Positions 15,085 through 23,412 of a DNA stretch of 41,112 nucleotides are shown here, piece after piece. The translations under genes and the position numbers were made by a program. The stretch covers positions 1 through 41,112 of the forward strand of contig JAUMXK010000013.1 of assembly GCA_030535295.1 (NCBI GenBank). Direction: 5' to 3'. The notes under the pieces are model-generated. The model did no database searches. It saw only the letters and a list, made by a program, of their open reading frames with translations, and was not told the origin of the DNA. Source of the stretch: Eubacteriales bacterium. GTDB taxonomy: Bacteria > Bacillota > Clostridia > Lachnospirales > Vallitaleaceae. Position 1 is the first letter of the stretch; every line of letters starts with the position of its first letter.

Positions 15085-15183
15085 ATGATTCGAACAATCA
15101 AGAAAACCGGAGGCAACCATGATTCGCATTCAAGAAGTTCAAAGCAAACAAGAGTGGCGTGCTTTTGCAGGCTTTGCAAATAA
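15085..15183 (+). CDS. Possible 32-codon leader ORF overlapping the GNAT start
   Basis: An ATG at 15085 has a strong GGAGG eight bases upstream (15072-15076). The frame runs 32 codons to TAA at 15181-15183 and overlaps the start of the GNAT gene in another frame. It ends in a cysteine-rich tail, VACFCRLCK. The segment GGAGG-N8-ATGATTCG resembles the true initiation region GGAGG-N5-ATGATTCG 34 bases downstream, suggesting a small tandem duplication. Whether the peptide is made, or whether the ORF only modulates initiation of the downstream gene, is unknown. Confidence 0.35.
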   Translation: MIRTIKKTGGNHDSHSRSSKQTRVACFCRLCK

Positions 15184-16270
15184 GCTTTATCGAAAGAATC
15201 CCTACTATGTACCGGAACTGCCCGGCGACGTCATAGACAACTACAATCCGAAAAAGAATCCGGCTTATGACTTTTGTGAAAGTATCTGTTTTTTAGCTTA
15301 TGATGACACAGAGGTGGTAGGCAGAATTGCCGGAATTATCAACCGCAAAAGCAATGAAAAATGGCAGCAAAGTCACTGCCGCTTTTCTCACTTTGATTTT
15401 ACTGATAATCCTGTCGTTTCTAAGGCATTGGTTGATGCTGTAAAGGCTTGGGCAAAAAGTAGAGGACTCACCCACTTAAAAGGGCCGCTCGGTATGACTG
15501 ACCTCGACCATCAGGGCATGCTCATAGAAGGCTTTGAAGAACAGGATATGTTTATTACTTTTTACAATGCACCCTACTATGCAAAACACATGCAGGCTAT
15601 GGGTTTTGAAAAGGATGCCGACTGGCTGGAATATCAAATTACTATGCCGGCTGAAACGGACGCAAAGGTCGATTTTATTCGAAAAATGGCTGTGAAGGTC
15701 GGAAAACGTCATGGCTTTAAGCTATTACATTTTCGCTCGAAGAAAAAACTGGTCAAAGAATGGGGAAAAAAGATTTTTGAACTTTATAATTCCGCCTATG
15801 CTCCGCTTTATGGGGTAACCAGCCTGACAGACCGTCAAGCCAATTATTATATCAAGACTTTTTTGAGTTTTGTAAATCCTGATTTTATAAAAATTGCCGT
15901 GGACAGTGAGATGCGTATTGTAGCCTTTGGAGTGGCTTTACCATCGCTTTCCAAAGCCTTACAAAAATGTGGCGGAAAACTTTTTCCCTTCGGCATTTTT
16001 TATTTACTCCATGCCATTTATTTTAATGATATTTTGGACTTGTATCTGGTAGGTGTTTTGCCACAATACCAAAATACAGGTGTCAATGCTCTCCTGATGG
16101 ATGCTATCTTAAAAGAATGTCATAAATATAAAATCAAGATTGCCGAAACCGGACCAACTTTAGAAAATAACTTAAAAATCCAAGCTATGTGGAAGCATTT
16201 CGACAGGAGACAACATCGTCGACGTCGTTCTTGGATTTGTCCCATTGATTTATCAGATATCTTAAACTGA
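15119..16270 (+). CDS. GNAT-like acyltransferase family protein of unknown substrate
   Basis: This 383-residue cytosolic protein resembles large GNAT-fold proteins of about 380 residues common in Clostridia and Bacteroidetes. The N-terminal half carries a family-specific pattern: ANKLYRKNPYYVPEL, GRIAGIINRKSNE, HFDFTDNPVVSKALVDAVKAWAK and GPLGMTDLDHQGMLIEGF. The C-terminal half has a degenerate acetyl-CoA loop in LVGVLPQYQNTGVNALLMDAI and ends with the typical MWKHFDRRQHRRRRSWI. The substrate is not known. It is expressed from its own promoter (14988-15015) with GGAGG five bases before ATG. Its stop is 17 bases before the cysteine-rich DUF1292 gene, so the two form one transcription unit facing against the surrounding operons. 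Confidence 0.75.
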   Translation: MIRIQEVQSKQEWRAFAGFANKLYRKNPYYVPELPGDVIDNYNPKKNPAYDFCESICFLAYDDTEVVGRIAGIINRKSNEKWQQSHCRFSHFDFTDNPVVSKALVDAVKAWAKSRGLTHLKGPLGMTDLDHQGMLIEGFEEQDMFITFYNAPYYAKHMQAMGFEKDADWLEYQITMPAETDAKVDFIRKMAVKVGKRHGFKLLHFRSKKKLVKEWGKKIFELYNSAYAPLYGVTSLTDRQANYYIKTFLSFVNPDFIKIAVDSEMRIVAFGVALPSLSKALQKCGGKLFPFGIFYLLHAIYFNDILDLYLVGVLPQYQNTGVNALLMDAILKECHKYKIKIAETGPTLENNLKIQAMWKHFDRRQHRRRRSWICPIDLSDILN

Positions 16271-16287
16271 TGTCTAAAAGGAGTATT

Positions 16288-16836
16288 ATGTTGAAATTTA
16301 ATCGTTTTTATGGATGTTGCGAAACCGGCAGTTCTGAGGAACTTGCTTTCGAAGAAACTTGTGGCTGTGGAAAGCCCGTAAACGACTGTACCTGCGTTCC
16401 TTCCCATACGGCTTTTGAGGAAACTTGCGGTTGCGGAAATCCCATTGATGAATGTGGATGTGGCGAAATGGAAGAAATAGAATCGGGAGGCTGCGGATGT
16501 GGCGGCTCCTGTGGATGCGGCGGTAGTGAATATGATTCCGACAGCTATGGTTGCTGTAGTGACAGTGGCTGTGGCAGCGGCTGCGGCGGCGGTTGTGGCT
16601 GTGGCGGCGGAGAGGGCCAATCCGTGCGGATTGCATTTGAAGATGGTACCGAATACGATTGCCCTGTCTTATCTATTTTCGATATCAATGAGCAGGAATA
16701 TATTGCACTATATCATCCTGAAAAGCAAAAAGCACTGCTTTACCGCTTTAAGGAAGATATCAACGGTATTTTTCTGGAAGGTATTGATGACGAAACCGAA
16801 TTCGAATTGGTGGCAAGAGCCTTTCAAAATCTATAA
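16288..16836 (+). CDS. Cysteine/glycine-rich protein with C-terminal DUF1292 domain
   Basis: This 182-residue protein has two parts. Residues 1-110 contain 20 cysteines, mostly as CGC, CC and CGG clusters in a Gly-rich stretch. Within them is a duplicated unit starting AFEETCGCG at about residues 20-36 and 43-58 (Cys at 25, 27, 34, 36 and 48, 50, 56, 58). Residues 111-182 form a DUF1292 domain (VRIAFEDGTEYDCPVLSIF, EYIALYHPE, IDDETEFELVARAFQNL), as in the stand-alone protein at 11872-12147. There is no signal peptide or membrane helix, so it is probably cytosolic. The cysteines suggest metal binding or redox chemistry, but nothing proves it. The start at 16288 follows AAAAGGAG; a frame six codons longer begins at the GNAT stop. 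It shares a transcript with the GNAT gene. Confidence 0.8.
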   Translation: MLKFNRFYGCCETGSSEELAFEETCGCGKPVNDCTCVPSHTAFEETCGCGNPIDECGCGEMEEIESGGCGCGGSCGCGGSEYDSDSYGCCSDSGCGSGCGGGCGCGGGEGQSVRIAFEDGTEYDCPVLSIFDINEQEYIALYHPEKQKALLYRFKEDINGIFLEGIDDETEFELVARAFQNL

Positions 16837-16879
16837 TTAAAAGCGCTTCGTACAAGCAAACCGAAACAAAAAGCAAAAT

Positions 16880-16924
16880 AAAAGGAGTATTCTTATGATT
16901 TTTATCATGGAAATACTCCTTTTT
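16880..16924 (+). terminator. Bidirectional rho-independent terminator between convergent units
   Basis: AAAAGGAGTATT (16880-16891) pairs with AATACTCCTTTT (16912-16923), a 12-bp stem. An inner ATGAT/ATCAT hairpin sits around TTTT. The plus strand ends in TTTTT, and the minus strand reads TTTTATTTTG after the stem. It therefore serves both the plus-strand island and pyrF-pyrE. Its left arm mimics a ribosome binding site and start codon. Confidence 0.85.
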
Positions 16925-16946
16925 CTATGCTATTTTCGGTTTTCGA

Positions 16947-17576
16947 TTATCCTTCCATCCAAGACATATCACTAGGATTTTTTTGGAATTTTTGAAGCTT
17001 TGCTAAAGATTTTTCTTCTATATAATTTTCTTCTATTGCCGCTTCAATCAGTTCCTCATAATTGCTGAGTGCATAGTATTCCACACCTGCATCCGCAAAG
17101 GCTTTCTTTCCTTTTTCCAGATTGTAGGTAAAAATAGCCACCAGCCCAAGCACTTCACAACCTGCTTCTTTCGCTGCTTCCACCGCTTGCAAAGAAGAAC
17201 CGCCGGTTGAAATCAAATCCTCTACTACCACCACTTTCATTCCCGGATAGTAGTAACCTTCAATCTGATTGCCTTTGCCATGGTCTTTTGCTTTGGCACG
17301 GATGTAGCCTGTAGGCAGTCCCATTTCCCATGCACAGATAGAAGCATGAGGGATACCTGCTGTCGCTGTTCCCATCAAGGATTGACATTCCGGAAACTTC
17401 TCTTTGATTACCCGAATCATCTCACGAATCACCGCTTCTCTTTCTTCTTTGAAAGAAAGCACCAAACGATTGTCGCAATAAATCGGCGACTTGATGCCGG
17501 ATGCCCAAGTAAACGGCTCTTCCGGAGATAAACTGACGGCTTTAATCTTCAATAAATTCTTTGCAATTTCTTTCAT
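16947..17576 (-). CDS. pyrE: Orotate phosphoribosyltransferase
   Basis: PyrE joins orotate to PRPP to give orotidine 5'-monophosphate, the fifth step of UMP synthesis. The 209-residue protein shows the orotate loop FTWASGIKSPIYCDNR (about residues 22-37), GTATAGIPHASICAWEMGLPTGYIRAKAKDHGKGNQIEG with the mobile catalytic loop, and the PRPP-binding motif VVVVEDLISTGGSSLQAVEAAKEAG. TTAGGAGA precedes the ATG, which lies two bases after the pyrF stop codon. This is tight coupling to the next enzyme. Remaining pyr genes are not in the window, and no PyrR attenuator was recognised upstream of the pair. Confidence 0.96.
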   Translation of the reverse strand: MKEIAKNLLKIKAVSLSPEEPFTWASGIKSPIYCDNRLVLSFKEEREAVIREMIRVIKEKFPECQSLMGTATAGIPHASICAWEMGLPTGYIRAKAKDHGKGNQIEGYYYPGMKVVVVEDLISTGGSSLQAVEAAKEAGCEVLGLVAIFTYNLEKGKKAFADAGVEYYALSNYEELIEAAIEENYIEEKSLAKLQKFQKNPSDMSWMEG

Positions 17577-17578
17577 GG

Positions 17579-18292
17579 CTATTCTCCTAAAAAGTCCCTC
17601 TTGATTTGTTGATATGCTTCTACCGGATTGCTTGCCTTGGTAATCGGTCTACCCACCACAATATAGTCTGAGCCGATTTCCCTAGCCATTTGCGGTGTCA
17701 CCACTCTGGCTTGATCCCCGATTTCCCCATCTGCCGGACGAATCCCCGGTGTGACAGTGATAAAGTCCTCACCCAGCTTATCTTTGATTCGTCTCACTTC
17801 CAATGCGGAGCAAACAACACCGTTTAAGCCGCATTTTTTTGCATTTTCTGCATAAGAAAGTACGGTTTCTTCCATTGCCGTTTCTATCAAAAGTTCCTCT
17901 TTGAGCATTTCCGCATTCGTCGAAGTTAATTGCGTTACTGCTATTAATAACGGTTTTTCTTTGACTGTACTCTGTGTTATCGCTTCCATTGCCGCCAACA
18001 TCATTTTGCTGCCGCCTCCGGCATGCAAATTCATAATGTCCGCTCCCAGCTCCAGACAAGACCTTGTCGCTCCTGCTACTGTATTGGGAATATCATGAAA
18101 TTTTAAGTCCAAAAATATTTTATGTCCCTGTTTCTTGATAGTTTCTACAATACTTGGACCTGCTGCATAAAACAATTCCATACCTATTTTGACATAGATT
18201 GGTTGGTCAAACTTCTGAGTAAACTCAATGGCACTTTGTGCATCGGGAAAATCCAATGCCACAATAACAGCTTTGGCATTTACTTGATTCAT
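17579..18292 (-). CDS. pyrF: Orotidine 5'-phosphate decarboxylase
   Basis: PyrF decarboxylates OMP to UMP, completing pyrimidine nucleotide synthesis. The 237-residue TIM barrel shows IVALDFPDAQSAIEF, YVKIGMELFYAAGPSIV, and the catalytic Asp-Lys-Asp array in IFLDLKFHDIPNTVAGA. VTPGIRPADGEIGDQARV and the phosphate-gripper DYIVVGRPITKASNPVEAY complete it. This is the shorter group of OMP decarboxylases found in Bacillus. AAAGGAAG seven bases before ATG supports the start. The 109 bases between it and pgi show no strong promoter or terminator. Confidence 0.96.
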   Translation of the reverse strand: MNQVNAKAVIVALDFPDAQSAIEFTQKFDQPIYVKIGMELFYAAGPSIVETIKKQGHKIFLDLKFHDIPNTVAGATRSCLELGADIMNLHAGGGSKMMLAAMEAITQSTVKEKPLLIAVTQLTSTNAEMLKEELLIETAMEETVLSYAENAKKCGLNGVVCSALEVRRIKDKLGEDFITVTPGIRPADGEIGDQARVVTPQMAREIGSDYIVVGRPITKASNPVEAYQQIKRDFLGE

Positions 18293-18401
18293 TTCGCCGC
18301 TTCCTTTCTTTACATGCTGATGGGATTATTGCTATATTTTCCTTTTCTGCTGTGATAAACAGAAACAAAAGACTAAAAACTAAACATGCACCAGATAGCT
18401 T

Positions 18402-19739
18402 CTAAACTCTTTTTTCAAGTTCCGCTTTTAAATCCTCAAAGCCTGCTTTGCCCAGAAGAGCAAACATATTTTTCTTGTAGGCTTCCACACCCGGTTGGTC
18501 AAAAGGATTGACGCCCAATAAATATCCGCTGATAGCACATGCCTTTTCAAAGAAATAAATCAATTGACCTAGGTGGAAGGCATCCAGTTTATCCAAATGC
18601 ACCAATAAGTTTGGAGTACCACCATCAACATGTGCCAATAAAGTTCCTTGGAAGGCCTTTTCATTGACAAAATTGAAACCTTTGCCGCTCAAATAATTTA
18701 AGCCGTCCAAATCTTCTTTGTCTTCCAAAATCAAGGTGTCATGCTCGGAATCTTTGATATGAATTACGGTTTCAAATAGATTTCTTCTGCCTTCTTGGAT
18801 GTATTGCCCCATGGAGTGCAAATCCGTTGAAAAATGAACTGCAGCCGGGAAAAGGCCTTTATGGTCTTTGCCTTCGGATTCTCCATATAATTGTTTCCAC
18901 CACTCTGCAAAGAAGAACAATACCGGTTCATAATCCACCAGGATTTCGGTTGTCTTTCCTTTATTGTATAAAATATTACGAGCCGCAGCATATTGGTAGC
19001 ACATATTTTGACTCAAATCACTATTGGCATACTCGGTCTGTCCTGCTCTGGCACCATCCATCAAAGCCTCAATATCAATGCCGCTGACGGCAATCGGTAA
19101 CAATCCTACTGCTGTCAGTACCGAATATCTTCCTCCGATATCATCAGCAATCACAAATGTCTCATAGCCTTCTTTGTCCGCCAAAGAACGGAGTGCCCCT
19201 CTTGCTTTATCCGTTGTCGCAAAGATACGGCTTGCCGCTTCTTCTTTGCCATATTTTTCTTCCATCCAGCTTTTCAGCACACGGAATGCAATCGCAGGCT
19301 CCGTAGTCGTTCCGGATTTGGAAATCACATTCAGGCACACTTCCTTACCTTTCAGGAAATCCAAAAGCTGCTTTAAGTAGGTACCGCTGATATTATTACC
19401 GGCATATACGATTTGTGGAGCTTTTCTGTTCTCCTTGCTTTCCATATTGTAAAAATAATTATTCAAAGCATCAATCACAGCCTTTGCTCCCAAATAGGAG
19501 CCGCCAATACCGATTACTACCAGTACATCAGCCTTTTGTCTAATTCTTTCCGCCGCTTTCTGAATTCTATCAAATTCTTCTTTGTCATAATCGGTCGGTA
19601 AATTCACCCAACCCAAAAAGTCATTGCCTGCACCGTTCTTCTCTTCTAATTGTTTGTGTGCAGCCATTGTCAATGCCTTCATTTTGTTCAATTCGGATTC
19701 ACATATTCCGCTCTTGGAATAATCAAAAACTATTGCCAT
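18402..19739 (-). CDS. pgi: Glucose-6-phosphate isomerase
   Basis: Pgi interconverts glucose 6-phosphate and fructose 6-phosphate in glycolysis and gluconeogenesis. The 445-residue protein is of the Firmicute type. It has [19 protein letters not shown] near residue 75, the phosphate-binding [41 protein letters not shown], the active-site region [18 protein letters not shown], and the signature [26 protein letters not shown] at the C terminus. The start is the ATG at 19739 with GGAGG five bases upstream; a start seven codons earlier would precede this site. It is transcribed downstream of rnpB. Confidence 0.96.
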   Translation of the reverse strand: MAIVFDYSKSGICESELNKMKALTMAAHKQLEEKNGAGNDFLGWVNLPTDYDKEEFDRIQKAAERIRQKADVLVVIGIGGSYLGAKAVIDALNNYFYNMESKENRKAPQIVYAGNNISGTYLKQLLDFLKGKEVCLNVISKSGTTTEPAIAFRVLKSWMEEKYGKEEAASRIFATTDKARGALRSLADKEGYETFVIADDIGGRYSVLTAVGLLPIAVSGIDIEALMDGARAGQTEYANSDLSQNMCYQYAAARNILYNKGKTTEILVDYEPVLFFFAEWWKQLYGESEGKDHKGLFPAAVHFSTDLHSMGQYIQEGRRNLFETVIHIKDSEHDTLILEDKEDLDGLNYLSGKGFNFVNEKAFQGTLLAHVDGGTPNLLVHLDKLDAFHLGQLIYFFEKACAISGYLLGVNPFDQPGVEAYKKNMFALLGKAGFEDLKAELEKRV

Positions 19740-19765
19740 AACTTCCTCCTGTTGTTTCATTATAG

Positions 19766-19798
19766 TAGAATAAAGCCACGTAAATTTGCCTTATTCTA
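19766..19798 (-). other. Hairpin between rnpB and pgi
   Basis: On the minus strand TAGAATAAGGC and GCTTTATTCTA form an 11-bp stem with one G-U pair and an 11-base loop. The G-U pair exists only in the minus-strand RNA. CTATAATG follows rather than a T-run, so this is a weak terminator at best, or a processing or stabilising structure at the 3' side of the RNase P RNA. Confidence 0.45.
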
Positions 19799-19814
19799 TC
19801 AAAGCGTTTCCATA

Positions 19815-20148
19815 ATATATGAGCAGGCGTATAAGCCGAGTTCTGTCGAAAGCGATCATCTATCTGGTTTTACTGTCACCAGTAAACTCTAGCGACCTAC
19901 CTAAACCTAGCGGGCAGCCTAAGGTTTGTTTTGGTCTTGCTCCGAGTGGGGTTTACATGGCCCTTTCCGTTACCGCAAAGGCGGTGAGCTCTTACCTCAC
20001 CTTTCCACCCTTACCTTACAAAAGGCGGTTTATTTCTGTTGCACTATCCTTGGAGTCGCCTCCACCAGACGTTATCTGGCACCCTTGCCCTATGGAGCTC
20101 GGACTTTCCTCACCGAAAATCGGTGCGATCGCTCCACCTACTCATACT
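19815..20148 (-). ncRNA. rnpB: RNase P RNA (M1-type, class A)
   Basis: The minus strand carries the highly conserved RNase P core. Near the 5' end GAGGAAAGTCCGAGCTCC is followed by ATAGGGCAAGGGTGCCAG and GTGCAACAGAAA with AAACCGCC. Near the 3' end come ACAGAACTCGGCTTATA and CGCCTGCTCATA. The end segment pairs with TATGAGTAGG at the 5' end (20146-20137) to form helix P1 with one G-U pair, which sets the approximate limits. The RNA is the catalytic subunit that removes 5' leaders from pre-tRNA. The organisation looks like the common bacterial A type rather than the Bacillus B type. The promoter is not clear; a hairpin GGTATT/AATACC lies just upstream at 20165-20180. Ends are good to within a few bases. 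Confidence 0.93.
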
Positions 20149-20200
20149 ATTTATCGTCTGAAACGGTATTTTCCAATACCACACTTTTTCTTTCGCTATT

Positions 20201-21520
20201 TTAACTCTTTTTTTCTTTTTTCTCAAGCTTTTTTGTCGTTCTTTTTGGAAAATATGTTTTTTTCTTCGGTTTTACCACATAAGAAACCTTTGCCTTATTC
20301 TTCTTCTCCCACTGCTTTGGCGGATTGACATTTCTTTCCTGAGAAAGTGTTTTTGCCTTTTTCTCCTGCAAAGATTTTTCTTTTGCTTTGTTTTCTTTTG
20401 CTTTGTTTTCCTTCGGTTTAACTTCCGGTTGATTGTTTTTTAATTTGTGGTTTTTTTCCGCCTTCTCTTTCTTGGCCTGTCCATGCAAGTCACCAACTTT
20501 TTTGGCAGAAACTGTATTTTTTTTCTTGGCGGAATGTTTTTCGGATAAACCGGACAATTCCGGAATCGGTCTCGGCCTTGTAACCACCGCTTTCTTTGGG
20601 CACTTGCTTTTTTTCAAAAACTTTCGATAACTCCAAGAAAAGATTTTGAGAATGAAAAAAATAAGGGTAAAAATAGCAAACTCTGCTTGAATACAAAAAA
20701 CAACCGAGATATTTTCCTTACTGTAGAACAAATACAGGATTGCCCCCAAAAACATCGGAATGGAAAAAAGAATCAATCCTTTTTCATAACCCATTCTATG
20801 CAAATATATCATCAAAAACAAGATTCCAACTATCACTCCCAATCCCAGAAAAATCAATGATCTGCTTTGAAATCCCAAAGTAAGCAACTGCATTGCCAGC
20901 AAAGCCTCAATCAAAAAGCACCAAGCCAAATGATTGTACTTATTGGTATAGATAATGGACTGCTTAAGGAGCAATGTTGACATCAATACCCAAAGCAACG
21001 CAGATATCGGGATTTGAAAGAATAATGGCAGCCACATCATGACCATAACCGCCAAAGTAACTATGTTGACACCATAGGTTTTAAAAAATTGATCCCATTT
21101 TTTCGGAAAATAAATCCTCTCCAAAGAGAATAGGCCGCCTCTTGCGTTTTCCGTAAAGAAAATCATCATTAAGATAAAGGGAATACTAATCACTTCAAAG
21201 GTGTAGTTCAATTTATACTGTTCATAATTAAAGACATTGAACCCCAAAACCAAAGTCGATGCTATCATATTTCCAAATAGCATACGGATATTTTCCGGAT
21301 AATACTGATTGGTAAAATTTAGCTGCTTCTTATGCAATGACCAGGTGGACCATATATGATTTGCCATTTGCAGCAGCAAACAAATCAAGACAATCACACG
21401 AATATACTCGGATTCTCCGACATTTTCCAAAATTCTAAGCTTAAAACTGACAAAAAGGAAAACTGCAATGATACCATTCCAAAGCAAAACCTTTGTTTGC
21501 CCTTTTTCTTGCTTTGCCAT
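20201..21520 (-). CDS. Unknown polytopic membrane protein with lysine-rich tail
   Basis: The protein has about 439 residues and I do not recognise the family. The first 300 residues contain roughly ten hydrophobic helices, for example LLWNGIIAVFLFVSFKL, VIVLICLLLQMANHIW, NIVTLAVMVMMWLPLFF, SLIFLGLGVIVGILFLMIYL and FAIFTLIFFILKIF. The last 140 residues are very rich in Lys, with the short repeat KENKAKENKAKEK and a KKLEKKEKKS end. This is probably a disordered cytoplasmic tail able to bind nucleic acid or acidic lipids. The lepB stop codon TAA is followed directly by TTG ATG; ATG at 21520 is chosen, but TTG at 21523 is closer to the ideal distance from GGGAGG. It lies between lepB and rnpB. 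Confidence 0.75.
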   Translation of the reverse strand: MAKQEKGQTKVLLWNGIIAVFLFVSFKLRILENVGESEYIRVIVLICLLLQMANHIWSTWSLHKKQLNFTNQYYPENIRMLFGNMIASTLVLGFNVFNYEQYKLNYTFEVISIPFILMMIFFTENARGGLFSLERIYFPKKWDQFFKTYGVNIVTLAVMVMMWLPLFFQIPISALLWVLMSTLLLKQSIIYTNKYNHLAWCFLIEALLAMQLLTLGFQSRSLIFLGLGVIVGILFLMIYLHRMGYEKGLILFSIPMFLGAILYLFYSKENISVVFCIQAEFAIFTLIFFILKIFSWSYRKFLKKSKCPKKAVVTRPRPIPELSGLSEKHSAKKKNTVSAKKVGDLHGQAKKEKAEKNHKLKNNQPEVKPKENKAKENKAKEKSLQEKKAKTLSQERNVNPPKQWEKKNKAKVSYVVKPKKKTYFPKRTTKKLEKKEKKS

Positions 21521-21523
21521 CAA

Positions 21524-22225
21524 TTATATGCCTCCCAACTTATTCAGAGGCCAAATGCGCATCCATACTTTTCCTTCAATTTGCTCTCTTTTTATGGATC
21601 CGAAATCACGACTGTCATAGCTCATTCCCCGATTATCACCCATCACAAAATACTGGTCTTGCGGAACGACAAAGGGGTATTCCACCTTTGATTTTTCAAA
21701 TGTCGGCTGATTTAAGTATTCCTCTTTCATTTCCTTGTCATTGACATAAACCTTTCCATCTCGGATGTCGATTTTATCTCCCGGCAGAGCAATTACACGT
21801 TTTACCAGACGAAAATGTCCTTCTTTTCTGGTTATCTTGGCAAACATATCCTTATACAATCTTACAAATCTGCCCCATATTGAATTATCCACCGATATCT
21901 CTCTACTGATAAAAACGATAACATCTCCTCGCTGCGGGCTACCGAAAGTATAGCTTAATTTTTCCACCACCAACTGGTCATCCGCAATCAATGTCGTTTC
22001 CATAGAGCTTTGGCGTACTTGTGATAAGGTAAAGACAAATACATTTAAAAAGTTGGTAATCACCAAAGCAATGACAATCACTTTGACAAAGTCAAGGATT
22101 TCCTTTTTCCAATCCAACTTCTTTTCTTCCGCATCCTCTGTTTCTTCTACAGCCGAAACTTCAGATATCACCGAACTCTTATCCTCTTCCGATAAGAGTT
22201 CCTTGTTGTTTTTTTCATTTTCCAT
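21524..22225 (-). CDS. lepB: Signal peptidase I
   Basis: LepB cleaves signal peptides from secreted proteins at the outer face of the membrane. The 233-residue protein has an acidic cytoplasmic N terminus of about 40 residues and one membrane helix at 43-65 (ILDFVKVIVIALVITNFLNVFVF). The nucleophile is Ser74 in RQSSMETTL; the usual proline of the SMxPTL motif is threonine here. The general base is Lys142 in FRLVKRVIALPGDKIDI. The closing box MGDNRGMSYDSRDFGSI is intact. The start at 22225 follows GAGGTG; a start four codons upstream has a poorer site. The 3' end provides the ribosome binding site for the next membrane protein gene. Confidence 0.95.
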   Translation of the reverse strand: MENEKNNKELLSEEDKSSVISEVSAVEETEDAEEKKLDWKKEILDFVKVIVIALVITNFLNVFVFTLSQVRQSSMETTLIADDQLVVEKLSYTFGSPQRGDVIVFISREISVDNSIWGRFVRLYKDMFAKITRKEGHFRLVKRVIALPGDKIDIRDGKVYVNDKEMKEEYLNQPTFEKSKVEYPFVVPQDQYFVMGDNRGMSYDSRDFGSIKREQIEGKVWMRIWPLNKLGGI

Positions 22226-22241
22226 TTTACACCTCATTTCT

Positions 22242-22260
22242 CAAAGCGTTTGTCGCTTTG
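22242..22260 (-). other. Hairpin upstream of lepB
   Basis: CAAAGCG, loop ACAAA, CGCTTTG form a perfect 7-bp stem on the minus strand. It lies 17 bases before the lepB start, in the 133-base gap after queA. No T-tract follows. The rest of the gap shows no clear promoter. Confidence 0.45.
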
Positions 22261-22358
22261 TTGTCCGAACAGACTTAGATTGCTTAACTTTTCAGCCACC
22301 AGCCTATCTCCCTCGATTACTATGCCACTTCTCCTATTTCTTGATTATCAAACATCGC

Positions 22359-23411
22359 CTAAAGTATCAGCATCGCATCTCCAAAACTGAAAAAGCGATA
22401 TTTTTCCTGTACCGCTTCTTTATAGGCGGACAATACAAAATCACGTCCGGCAAAGGCACTGACCAACATAATCAGCGTAGATTTCGGCAAATGAAAATTC
22501 GTCAACAAACCATCCAGTACCCGAAAACGATAGCCGGGATAAATAAAGATATCTGTCCATTTTTGGCTTTCTTTTAAGTAGCCGTTTTCATCTGCCAGTG
22601 ATTCCAAGGTGCGACAAGCCGTCGTTCCTACGGCAATCACCCTTCCACCTTTTGCCTTGGTTTGATTGATGATATCGGCATCTTTTTGGTTTATCCAACA
22701 AAATTCCGCATGCATCTGATGCTCCAGAATATTATCTACTTTGACCGGACGAAACGTTCCAAGGCCGACATGTAAGGTTACAAAAGCAATTTTTATGCCT
22801 TTTTCTTCAATTTGTTTCAAAATTTCTTTACTAAAATGCAATCCCGCTGTCGGAGCAGCTGACGAGCCATTGTGCTTGGAGTATACCGTTTGGTATCGTT
22901 CCCTGTCTTCTAATTTTTCATGGATATACGGTGGTAGGGGCATTGTCCCCAGTTCGTCGAGGATTTCTTCAAAAATCCCTTGAAAATCAAATTCAATAAT
23001 GCGATTGCCATTTTCCATGACTTCCGTAATCGTACCGACCAGTTTTCCACCGCCAAAGCTTAATTTTGCACCAACTCTGGCTTTTTTTCCGGGTTTGGTC
23101 AATACTTCCCATTGTTTGTCCGTTTTCCGTGTCAACAGTAAGATTTCCACTGCCGACTGTTTTCCCGACACTTCTCCAATCAAGCGAGCAGGAATTACTC
23201 GGCTGTCATTTAGCACCAAGCAATCCCCCGCTTTTAAAAACTCTAAAATATTGAAAAAGTGATAATGGGAAATCTTTTTTTCCTGACGACTAAGCACAAG
23301 CAGCCGTGAATCGGTTCTTACCTTCAGCGGTGTTTGTGCTATCAATTCCTCCGGCAAAAAGAAATCATAGTCATCGGTTTTTCCTGCCGGAGTCATTTTT
23401 TCTTCCCACAT
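22359..23411 (-). CDS. queA: S-adenosylmethionine:tRNA ribosyltransferase-isomerase
   Basis: QueA transfers and isomerises the ribosyl group of SAM onto 7-aminomethyl-7-deazaguanine in tRNA, forming epoxyqueuosine at the wobble position of GUN anticodons. The roughly 350-residue protein shows [102 protein letters not shown], and the C-terminal [22 protein letters not shown]. Two starts are possible: ATG at 23411 right after the pheT stop (GAGAG upstream), or ATG at 23396 (GGGAAG upstream), which fits the usual N terminus equally well. No other queuosine genes are present. Confidence 0.95.
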   Translation of the reverse strand: MWEEKMTPAGKTDDYDFFLPEELIAQTPLKVRTDSRLLVLSRQEKKISHYHFFNILEFLKAGDCLVLNDSRVIPARLIGEVSGKQSAVEILLLTRKTDKQWEVLTKPGKKARVGAKLSFGGGKLVGTITEVMENGNRIIEFDFQGIFEEILDELGTMPLPPYIHEKLEDRERYQTVYSKHNGSSAAPTAGLHFSKEILKQIEEKGIKIAFVTLHVGLGTFRPVKVDNILEHQMHAEFCWINQKDADIINQTKAKGGRVIAVGTTACRTLESLADENGYLKESQKWTDIFIYPGYRFRVLDGLLTNFHLPKSTLIMLVSAFAGRDFVLSAYKEAVQEKYRFFSFGDAMLIL

Positions 23412-23412
23412 A

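Noticed and set aside
16120..16620. Minus-strand frame rich in Ala/Thr opposite the Cys-rich gene
   Set aside because: The composition is only the complement of Gly/Cys codons, and it has no ribosome binding site. The plus-strand gene has a recognised domain, promoter and RBS.
18293..18401. PyrR-type attenuator upstream of pyrF-pyrE
   Set aside because: No terminator with an alternative antiterminator and no PyrR-binding loop could be drawn in the 109-base gap.
19819..20328. Long plus-strand open frame (169 codons) over the RNase P RNA region
   Set aside because: It is antisense to the conserved rnpB core and to the end of the membrane protein gene, and it has no ribosome binding site or family pattern.
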